Below the pieces are notes generated by a model. That model saw only the letters and a program-made list of their open reading frames with translations, did no database searches and was not told the DNA's origin. Made by a program: the position numbers and the translations under genes. Shown piece after piece: positions 56,301 through 64,000 of a DNA stretch of 64,000 nucleotides (positions are counted from its first letter, which is position 1; each line of letters begins with the position of its first letter). The stretch is from Sipunculus nudus (taxonomy: Eukaryota > Annelida > Sipuncula > Golfingiida > Sipunculidae), in the NCBI GenBank assembly GCA_026874595.1, contig CM049306.1, forward strand, positions 88,053,142 to 88,117,141, in the 5' to 3' direction.

Positions 56301-59300
56301 CTATCGACATACCATCGTATAGATCTGGGGCATGGGCTGGTGAGAAAGACCTCTTGGGTCAAAGCTGAGCGAAAACCTTGCTAGTTACGATGATACAGAG
56401 TATGGACCTGCGCTGTGGTCCTGTAGTTAGTTAATGAACATATTTATCAGCCGTAAGGTTGTACAATTTTGAGGGGGCAGTGACATCTAACCTAATCTAA
56501 ATAAATAAATGCGCAAGTGATTGTGTTCTATTTACAATAGAAGGTAGGGATAAAAGGTACCCGTGCATCTATCGAGAAATTCACCAATTATATTTAGAGA
56601 GACTATATACATTTCAGACTTGATTTAATATATTTAAAACAACAACACACGGTGCATTATGGGTACTCGCGGACGGGCCATTCGCTTATTAAAGAGTTGT
56701 TGAAGTAAAGCGTCCTCTGAAGTATAAGGAATATACCCTTGTAGATGGATGATCGCTTGGCATTACCAAGATGACATAATATGCCTATCACAACTCATTT
56801 CGCATTCGGTATCTCAATGTTTATTACTTGTACATGGCTTAGTTCACAAATGGGGGAGGGTCTTCTTCCTTGGTCTGTCTACACATGTTGAAGTTTCCGT
56901 GATATACATATTTGTAAAAAAAAAATAACCTGGGTATATATATGGTTGTTTGAACCTTGAGAACCTTTATTAGGATATGCCCCGGGCGTTGCCCAGCTCA
57001 ACCGTGCATGGTGCGTGGAAAGATAAAGCTTAGATGCTGATTTTAACTTTCTGGAAGTGCTTCAAGAATCATGTCTTGGTCTATATTTGGCTTCCTGTTA
57101 ATTGTCCTCTCCCTGATCCCCACCTGTTACTAGAAGATATTTATTTTATATTCTTGTTGATTTTTTAAATTTTTGTTAAAACTATTTTATGATATACATA
57201 TTTCTCAAGCCGGTGTTGCGATTAACCCTCGGCATTTACAACCTTCTTTGCTAACCTTCAGATGAAGCTATGCTATTATATTGCTCCAATTTTATCTAAT
57301 CTATATTTATTCCTGATGGTTTCCTTTTGAGGATGTTTTCGTGGTTTTTTGCCCCATCATCTGAGGATATGACTCACCAACAAGCGGGAGAAGGCTAGAT
57401 AACCGTGTATTTATGTGGTGTCGCACTAACCCACATAGGTTGTCGAACCAGTTTTTCTCAGGCGTGCAGGAGAACCGAGTTCATCCTATTCAGGGTCACT
57501 AAATGTCTTGACAGCATCCGTCTGCCCGCCTCCCCGCTGACACATATTTACTTGAAATATAGTCACGTGACCCTGCGAGTCTGACAACAATAATGTATAA
57601 TTTGACTGACCGGCTGGTCCCACTTATCTCTCATACATTGTTGATATATGTTGCCCATATAACTGCCGTAGTGTATCTGTCAGTCGTGCGACCCAGTGAT
57701 TAAGATAATTTATTAATAATAAAATACAAAATAAAAGAATGTAATGACAAAATGTAATAAAGTATTGTCTCCTATTTAGAACAACCATTCCGTATGACAG
57801 TTAATAGATCAGGGGTCTGTTGCAATAACATTATATTGGACTTAAGCAATCAACGCTCCTGTTAAATTAAAAAGTCACTATAGATCTATTTATTTCAAAG
57901 TTTAAGGAATCGTGTGCTTTTATATGTATGGATGTATATAAAAAATAAGTTTGTGCTGGCGCAGAAAACAAACTTGCCCATAAAACAATAATGGAAGGGG
58001 TTGTGCATATATAATTAAACTTAGATGGGATGATGAGTAAATAAAAACAAACATTTGTAGATTGAACATTTAGTGGCTTTTGAGTGTAATCTGTCTTTAT
58101 ATTCTAAAATTCTTTTATCATGAGTTACTTTTCGAAACGTTTAATATGCGGTTTAATTTGTAAACGCTCTTAATACCCTAAATGCTTTCATTCCCAGGTT
58201 ATGTGTAACTGTCAAGAATTTATAAAATCGTATTCTTATAATGGGCAATCGAGTTTAGTCCACATGTTTCAAGAAATAATATGAGGTTTGTGGTAGTAAC
58301 CAAGTCACAATCGCACTGTGGATGTGTGCCCTGGATGGATCCAGGATTTTGGAAAAGGGAGGGTCCAACCCAGAAAGGCAAAATGAAAACCTTTAGAAAA
58401 TCCTCTGGTCTGGAAAGGAGGGGCCCAGATCGCAGAAATTGGTCTAAGGTCTAAACCCCCTAAAAAAACTTGTTGCGGCTCGAAGGGGGGTGGGGGACCG
58501 GACACCCTAAACCCCCCCCCCCCTTGATCCGCCACTGGTGCCTCATATATTTATTTTAATCAATCATTTTTATATATATTAACCAGTTGTTATATATTTG
58601 AGGTCAAAGGTATTCAACTAATTTTCAGTAGAACATCATAATTCTGCATACTTGTATATTTAACATATATTCACTGCATACTTTGATATTTAACTTATTT
58701 TCACTGCAGTCATAATATTTCCATAATTTCCATATTTCCTGTTATATTTTAGTTCTGTCTTTCTCATGAGTGTACTGCATATTACGTTGAATGTTATAGC
58801 TATACATTTTCATTTGTAATATCATTTGATCTTAAGCCACTTCCATCGCATTGTCATGTCACACAATTTACATTGTAAATGTATATATTGTATTATCCAC
58901 CAGTGGCAGATCAGACAAGCTTGTCTGAACGGGCTACCCTGTATACTTTAAAAATGTTTAAATAAGTAAATTTAAGGAATTTCTTAATTTATGATTAATT
59001 ATGATCCCTGTTTACAGAGCCTGTGATCTTCACTCCTCCCGCCCATGTCAAGAACACCACCGGATCTGACGTAGCCCTCGCCTGTGAGGTTCACGCCTTC
59101 CCCATCCCTACAATCGAGTGGACATGGAGACGTGTAGATGGAAAAATAGACTACCTGCCAAGTATGCATGTTTAATGATATATAGTTGATTAAAAATGTT
59201 TATTGAATGACAAATGATAATTCTTGTAGTTTTTGTCAGAAAAAAAGACTTATTTGCAGTCAAATGACCAGCATTTTTTACGACCAGCATAACTTATAGG

Positions 59301-60373
59301 GTTGGGTAGAAGATTTTATAAAAGGATAGGCTCAACACCAAGGCCGCGATACACATTGCTTTTCTGTGTCAAGTGTGTATTATTTTATTCCAAGTTTTTT
59401 TTATAGAAAAAGGGGGGGGGGGACAAGGGCCCCCATTTAAATTCGGCACTATTTCTCTGAAGAGTATATGAGCAAACGGGCTGAAAACCAGGATTGCAAT
59501 TGCATAGCGTCGCTGTTATAGATGTTTTATCTGAATAGCTGATAATTCAATTAAGAAGATTGGTTGTCGAATAGGATATTTTCTTGGTATTCAATAAAAA
59601 TGTTGGTAATCTTGAAAATAATATTTTATCAGGATTTTTTTATTCACCGGAAAGGGTTAGTATTGGGATAAACTGAACTGGTTAACTGTTACATCGTATT
59701 TTCTATATAAAGGGGATTAAATTGTTGGTATTTAGTGGATTGGGTATTTTATTTGTTTCAATTGACAGTTTTATTTCTTTCCCTTAGGCGATGATGACCA
59801 TATTTCCACAAACATGCGCGGTGGCCCAGAACATTACGAGGTGACTGGCTGGCTTCAGATCCAGAACGTACAGAAGTCCCACGAGGGAGACTACACCTGT
59901 GTGGCAACTAACGACCAGGGGGTTGCGGAAGCAACAGCCAGGGTCAAGGTCATCGGTAAGAGTGCATCCCACGATATCTTTTCTTTTGTCCTCCCAGTTA
60001 AGAAAATTTTAACAGAAATTTTTACAGAGCAGGTGGCATGATTCATCTTAAACATATGCCTTCATCCATTTAAATTACAAGTTCTTGCTGTCCAAGGGAA
60101 AATGAGTTATTTAGCTTGCAAAACATGCAGGATGCGTTTAGGGATAACCTATATGATAATTAAAGTGATTTCGTCACTGGGAATTTCAGTATTTATGTTT
60201 TATTGTTAGTATTGCCCTAAGACCTGTAGGTAATTTTGAATGATAAGAATAATAATGCCGTTAAATTGGCTCCATTGATCTTTTGCTTTGTTTTGCAATG
60301 TTACAAATGAATTTGTTTCAAATGATTCCTTTGTTTCAATTTTGACGCTTATTTTTTTCTCATTTCAGTGTAA
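40680..60373 (+). CDS. IGFBP7-like: Secreted IGFBP-Kazal-Ig protein (IGFBP7 / IGFBP-rP1 type), 248 aa, 4 exons
   Basis: Plus-strand exons 40680-41109, 59018-59161, 59788-59955 and 60369-60373 join in phase 1 throughout to give 248 residues and TAA. Residues 1-20 are a signal peptide (MARLLLLFALGLCLVSLIAA). An IGFBP N-terminal domain follows (Cys-rich, ECGCCNLC at 48-55, GEGELC). Then comes a Kazal-like module (Cys100, 102, 109, 120, 141; CGSDGVTYDNMC). Last is one I-set immunoglobulin domain with Cys166, Trp178 or Trp180, and DYTCVATN (Cys229). An NTT sequon lies at 156. This order is that of IGFBP7, IGFBPL1 and KAZALD1. In vertebrates such proteins bind IGF/insulin-type or TGF-beta-family ligands outside the cell; invertebrate roles are less known. 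It is slightly shorter than human IGFBP7 (282). The ATG context AAAATGG is good. A candidate AATAAA lies at 61159. Confidence 0.93.
41110..42968. other. Intron 1 of the IGFBP-like gene, left part
   Basis: AT-rich. No coding sequence or known repeat seen before the Helitron-like block. Confidence 0.5.
42969..45640. mobile_element. Helitron-like (HINE type) element A with tandem ~335-bp cores
   Basis: Starts with the hairpin TAGCTCAGC-TGACT / AGTCA-T-GCTGAGCTA (42969-43000), then CCGT-type microsatellite 'gtccgtcgtccgtctgtccg'. About five core units of roughly 335 bp follow, each with 'gggcacaaatcgtaa', 'gacctagaatcttcattctt', 'gaaattaggtctctgttacc' and 'cagactggtggcgccacctg'. The core is broken near 44610-45420 by unrelated AT-rich sequence. 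The right end is uncertain; a palindrome TGACCCATGGGTCA lies near 45617. Architecture fits Helentron-associated elements such as mollusc 'pearl' elements; classification is inference. Confidence 0.6.
46121..46517. mobile_element. Possible hAT-like MITE
   Basis: Inverted ends GGCTGTAACGATAC and CGAACGGTTACAGCC, with repeated 'cgatacgatacgcgatacc' near the left end. Flanks share a weak 'ttaatat'/'ttgatat' match. No protein encoded. Confidence 0.5.
50600..50760 (+). mobile_element. Possible tRNA-derived SINE fragment
   Basis: 'tggcgtgatggttagg' resembles an RNA polymerase III A box of a tRNA-like head. No convincing B box is seen. The piece ends near a TA microsatellite, as SINE tails often do. 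Confidence 0.25.
50819..50894. repeat. (TA)n microsatellite
   Basis: About 36 TA dinucleotides, then ACACAC. Confidence 0.97.
53286..53335. repeat. (CCG)n trinucleotide run
   Basis: About 16 CCG/CCA triplets. Confidence 0.95.
53935..55975. promoter_or_regulatory. Array of nuclear-receptor half sites (DR1 + ERRE) in element B
   Basis: At least seven units carry AGGTCA-A-AGGTCA-AGGTCA, for example 54225-54243: a direct repeat with 1-bp spacing plus an abutting third half-site that makes TCAAGGTCA, the extended ERR/SF-1 type site. Sequence match is exact; binding is untested. Confidence 0.6.
56169..58330. other. Intron 1 of the IGFBP-like gene, right part
   Basis: No recognisable gene, tandem repeat or transposon beyond short runs. 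Confidence 0.45.
58331..58537. mobile_element. GGGGCGGATCC miniature element, copy 4 (TSD GTGCC)
   Basis: A 207-bp copy with ends CTGGATGGATCCAGG and TTGATCCGCCACTG, flanked by perfect GTGCC duplications (58326-58330 and 58538-58542). Interior like the others ('gggcccagatcgcagaaat'). Confidence 0.82.
58538..59017. other. End of intron 1
   Basis: Short tandem 'cactgcat(a/t)ctt(g/t)tatatttaac' units near 58640-58700; otherwise nothing. A pyrimidine tract precedes the acceptor. Confidence 0.45.
59018..59161 (+). CDS. IGFBP7-like: IGFBP-like gene, exon 2 (first half of Ig domain)
   Basis: 144 nt, phase 1 at both ends, residues 145-191. It begins PVIFTPPAHVKNTTGSDVAL, with the first Ig cysteine (Cys166) and the core Trp. 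Acceptor CCCTGTTTACAG, donor CCAA|GTATGC. Confidence 0.92.
59162..59787. other. Intron 2 of the IGFBP-like gene
   Basis: AT-rich with a G11 run near 59412. Nothing recognised. Confidence 0.55.
59788..59955 (+). CDS. IGFBP7-like: IGFBP-like gene, exon 3 (second half of Ig domain)
   Basis: 168 nt, phase 1 at both ends, residues 193-247. Contains the Ig signature EGDYTCVATNDQGVAEA. Acceptor TTCTTTCCCTTAG, donor ATCG|GTAAGA. Confidence 0.93.
59956..60368. other. Intron 3 of the IGFBP-like gene
   Basis: AT-rich, strong polypyrimidine tract before the acceptor. Confidence 0.6.
60369..60373 (+). CDS. IGFBP7-like: IGFBP-like gene, exon 4 coding part (Val and stop)
   Basis: Splicing exon 3 (phase 1, final G) to the acceptor TTTTTTTCTCATTTCAG gives GTG TAA, so the last coding exon supplies only one codon's end and the stop. 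If the intron were retained, the frame would read about 29 further residues before stopping. The rest of this exon is 3' UTR. Confidence 0.7.
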
Positions 60374-61803
60374 AGAGTTGCAGGGTGATCTTGTACAACT
60401 GAAGAGTTGGTTCTCCTTGGGGTGATATCTCCATTTTGAATGGACCAGTCCTTTTTAGAAAGATCAATTTTGAAGAAAAAAATAACATGTTATACTAATT
60501 GATTTTCTAAGTGTAGACTTCTTTATATAAAAGCTTGTGATTATAGGAAAGTTACAGGTCGTGTTGATGTGAGAGTGAGAGGAATGGTTTGTGTGGCCCC
60601 GGACGGGGATGTATCAATCAGCGTATCACTGCCAAAAGAAACGTTTGATGTATACATTGTGTATATGCATGGGTCGGTTTGCTTTTGTATCGTATTAAGA
60701 TGGTAACCCGAAAGACGCAGGAAGCTGTCGAAGATTGTTATGTAAGTCTGTTCAGGTTTTCTGGTATGTAACGGTCACAGCGTTCACAGGCGGGATATTT
60801 CGCAGTTTCAGCCTGAGCAATTATACATAAGAATTCTCTGAATTACATGGAAACAACAGCCGATAAATGTCCAGCAATTATGACTGCCTATATTTACTAA
60901 ATAGCGGACATATTTGCTGTTTTCGCCGCCTTATTGTTCACACTGACGTATTTGTGATATTCAGACTTGACATTTTCTGTAGGACATTAAGGGTATCAGG
61001 AATTAGTGTCTTTCAATTTCCCAGAACTATTGGTGCTATATACATGTATTTCAAGGTAGATTAGATATTAGTAACATTAGTTATAACATTGTATAATTTT
61101 TTAGACACCTGCTAAGTATGCATGATTAATTCGTTTTGTTATTACCAGGATTTGTAAGAATAAAATTTCACTAGGATCCACCCCTTGTTATTGTTTGTGC
61201 TTTTGCGTGTCATTCAACTACATTTGCATCACCCTGATTTTTTTCGCCCTGGCAAGGATGTTATTAAAGGAACATAATCAGGAGCAATAATATGCCTTTT
61301 CTCTCACATTTTCAGTTCACTTTTGCTTTATAGAAAAGTCTTCAGGCAAAACCATCCCAGTACACGGTCTCAGAACCTCCCTTTGAGCTGTTTAACACCT
61401 TGTAATGGCTTTGCGTCCGCGTGCGCTGTTTACAAGAACAAGACCGCGTGACCGGAGGTCCGATTTTGTGCATGCACGAAAGATCTCAAACAAAGAGTAG
61501 TCCAAACTAGTCCATACACTGACCTTCATATCCTGTGATATATCTCTGCTGGATGAACATTACGGTCCATCGGCCGAATGTTTATTCATTATAGAACCTA
61601 TCGCTAAATATTTGTTCGATGGGTCCTGGGGCCCTAGCGGAAATGACACCGGTAGCACAAGTCGTGTATCGAATCCCAAGGCTAAGTCATGCGATGTATA
61701 AGCAAGCGGGAACATGTATTACATTTTTGGGGCCAAGTCAGTCAGGGAATCTCATGATTGACAGGTGTTGTGGCTCAGCGATGCACACAGCCCCATGCGC
61801 TGT
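60374..61803 (+). other. Probable 3' UTR and downstream flank
   Basis: No coding. AATAAA at 61159-61164 is a candidate polyadenylation signal, about 790 nt after the stop. Nothing else recognised. Confidence 0.35.
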
Positions 61804-61974
61804 TTTAGCTCTGCTGACTTTCAGTCATGCTGTTCTATAACGATGGGTCTTTGTCCGTCGTCCTTCCGTCTGTCCGTCCGTTAGCAGGGCACTTATCGTA
61901 CCCGTAAGGGCTAAGATCATGAACCCTATTTAGTCTTAAAGGTTCTAAAAAGATATCCTTGCAAACATGAAATT

Positions 61975-61989
61975 AGGTCACTGTGACCT
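61975..61989. promoter_or_regulatory. Perfect IR3 (estrogen-response-element type) palindrome
   Basis: AGGTCA-CTG-TGACCT, an exact inverted repeat with 3-bp spacer, inside repeat DNA. The same 15-mer recurs at 62515-62529. Confidence 0.6.
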
Positions 61990-62514
61990 GTACTCTCCGA
62001 GTTACAGGGCGTGTTTGCACCCCCCAGAATTACGTGTTATATGTGATTATGCCTCTTTGAACAACATATAACAATATATGTTTTTTACTCAATAACACAT
62101 CAAAGACGCTCTTTAACAGTTTTTCAGTGTTTATATTCATTCACAGTTTTGAGGCAGTACCAGGTATGATGATCTCCTTGCAAAACCTGAAATCAGGTCA
62201 CTCCTTAGATCTCCTTGCAATCCTGAAATTAGGTCACTGCGACCTATATTCTCCGAGTTACGGGGTGTGTTTGCACGCCCCAGAATTACATGCTTTATAT
62301 GTGATTATGCCTCTTAGAACAACATATAAGAATATGTGTTTTTTTTAGCTCAGCTGACTGTAAGTCAACTGAGGTGTAGGAATGGCGCTTTGTCCGTCGT
62401 CCGTCCGGCCGTCCGTTAGCAGGGTACAAATCGTAACTGCTGGTCATAGAAAAAAGTGGACATCCAAGGAGGTCAATAAAAAATCTCCTTGGAAACCTGA
62501 AGTTAGGTCACTGT

Positions 62515-62529
62515 GACCTATATCCTCCG
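62515..62529. promoter_or_regulatory. Perfect IR3 palindrome, second copy
   Basis: AGGTCA-CTG-TGACCT again, with 'tatcctccgagctat' downstream. Confidence 0.6.
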
Positions 62530-62819
62530 AGCTATGGGGCTTGAAAGTACCCCCAAGAATAATAAAAAATATAATACACAACCTCCAATATCTTTATAAT
62601 TAATGCATGGATTGTCATGAATCATGCCTTAAATATTGACCATGACTAGTTTTGTCAGTTCCCGAAAAGTGGTGGCGCCACCTGTTATTTTAACGAATAT
62701 TTTTCAATTTTTTTACTATTAAATGACAACAATCATGTCAGTTTCTTGGCTGTAACTACATCTAGTATTCCAAAATCTGGTCTGTGTATTGATCACAAGT
62801 GGATGCCATATAGTAATCA

Positions 62820-62821
62820 CC

Positions 62822-62858
<37 letters not shown>

Positions 62859-62868
62859 CATCCGTCCA
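62820..62868. repeat. (CTGT)n microsatellite
   Basis: Tetranucleotide CTGT run grading into 'ccatccgtccatcc'. Confidence 0.9.
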
Positions 62869-62879
62869 TCCACTTGAAT

Positions 62880-64000
62880 TTTTTTTTCCAGATGATAACT
62901 CCAGGTTGTATTGACACATGGATTTCAAACTTGACTTACGTATGGCCCATCACTAAAGCAAGAACCCATATGATTTTTGGGTCACAGGACTCACTTATTT
63001 AAAAAGATTATGGCTGCATTTTAAGCCAAGCTTTCATCCCAAACTTTCCATTTTGCGCATTTAGCTGACTTGCCAGTATTGGGAGAGCATTATGAATTTG
63101 AGGTCACATGGTCAAAGGTCAAGGTCACAGGGGCCATCTGTTCGCAAATTAGTTTCCAGATGATAACTCCAGTTTAGTTTGACATATTGGTAATAAACTT
63201 AACTTATATATGACTCACCACTAAGGTAAAAATCAAGTCGATTTTGGGGTCCAACGGTCAAAGGTCAAGGTCAAAGGACTCATTTCTTTTAAAGGAATGC
63301 ATATGCATTTGAAGCCAAACTTTTCATTGCAAACCTTCCATCTTCAAGATATTGCTAACCTGCCAATTTGGGAAGATTCTGTTCATGAGGTAAAAGGTCA
63401 AGGTTACAGTACCTACTTATTTAGAAAGATTGTGGGTGCATTTTTAAGCCAAACTTTTCATCCCAAACCTTCCATCTTGCACATATAGCTGCGCTGCCAA
63501 TAGGGGAAGAACCTGATTGATTTGGGGGTCACAAGATCAAAGTTCATGGTCACAGGGGCCCATCTGTCCACATATTTGTTTCTGGGTGATAACTCCAGTT
63601 TGGATTGACATACTGGTTTCAAATTTGACTTATATATGACCCACCAATAATGTAAGAACCCTTTTGATTTTTGGGTCATAAGGCCAAAGGTCAAGGTCAC
63701 AGGACCCACTTCTTTAAAAAGATTGTTGATGTATTTTTAGCCAAACATTCTTTCCCAATCTTCCAGGTGTTGCTCACCTGATAATAGTGGGAGTAACTTT
63801 GGGGTCACAAGGTCAAGGTCATGGGGGCCATCTGTCCACATATTAGTTTCCAGATGATAACACCAGTTTGGTTTGAAATATTGGTCTCAAACTTGACTTA
63901 TATATGGCCCACCACTTAAGTAAGAACTGTTGATTCTGGGGTCATGAGATCAAAGTTCAAGGTCACAGGACCCACTACTTTAGAAAGATTGTGGATGAAT
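62880..64000. repeat. Element B-type core repeats running off the window
   Basis: Diverged units like those of element B ('ggtcaaaggtcaaggtcac', 'gccaaacttttcatcc', 'gatgataactccagtt'). More diverged than 53248-56168, so probably an older copy. Truncated by the window edge. Confidence 0.75.

Larger units (their letters stand above)
61804..62735. mobile_element. Helitron-like element A family, two nested heads
   Basis: Two copies of the 'ttttagctc(t/a)gctgact' head with gtccgtccgtcc microsatellite, at 61804 and 62343, followed by cores like element A with 'aggtcactgtgaccta', 'ctccgagctatgggg' and 'ggtggcgccacctg' (62671-62682). Boundaries are approximate. Confidence 0.6.

Overview
The window looks like a piece of an AT-rich animal nuclear genome. 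Genes are cut by GT-AG introns, protein domains are metazoan, and most of the sequence is introns and mobile or tandem repeats. Several repeat classes (Helitron-like elements built from tandem cores with hairpins at their ends, Tigger-like DNA transposons, GGGGCGGATCC miniature elements) suit a marine invertebrate, probably a mollusc or another lophotrochozoan. That placement is inference; I could not search a database.

Three gene models can be assembled exon by exon with consistent splice phases. (1) On the minus strand, 14793 to 735, a 12-exon gene encodes 523 residues: an N-terminal hydrophobic anchor or signal, a cysteine-containing region I do not recognise, and a C-terminal galactose-1-phosphate uridylyltransferase-like domain of the HIT superfamily with a CDFC pair and an HPHIH active-site motif. 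(2) Just upstream on the same strand, 17604 to 15015, a 3-exon gene encodes a 146-residue protein of unknown family; a truncated copy of its first exon lies at 18764-18960. (3) On the plus strand, 40680 to 60373, a 4-exon gene encodes a 248-residue secreted IGFBP-Kazal-Ig protein (IGFBP7 / IGFBP-rP1 type) with a first intron of about 17.9 kb. A lone candidate first exon (35748-35833, +) follows a CCAAT box, but its continuation was not found.

Layout: 1-14.8 kb, HIT gene and its introns, which hold an ERE-rich degenerate repeat (950-2080), a 57-bp array that overlaps the exon 7 splice donor (5926-6871) and miniature transposons. 15.0-17.6 kb, orphan gene. 20.07-20.9 kb, a 31-bp minisatellite. 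21.7-27.5 kb, a direct tandem duplication of 2886 bp. 28.3-34.8 kb, microsatellites, a decayed LINE and a 37-bp minisatellite. 36.27-37.58 kb, a complete but decayed Tigger-like transposon. 40.7-60.4 kb, the IGFBP-like gene, whose first intron carries two large Helitron-like elements. 61.8-64 kb, further Helitron-like repeats running off the window.

The most interesting points are the HIT-type enzyme with a hydrolase-like third histidine on a transferase-like frame, the minisatellite grown out of an exon/intron boundary so that it carries about a dozen extra splice donors, a miniature transposon family with 5-bp target duplications found twice inside tandem arrays, and Helitron-like repeats that spread arrays of nuclear-receptor half sites (DR1/ERRE and perfect IR3).
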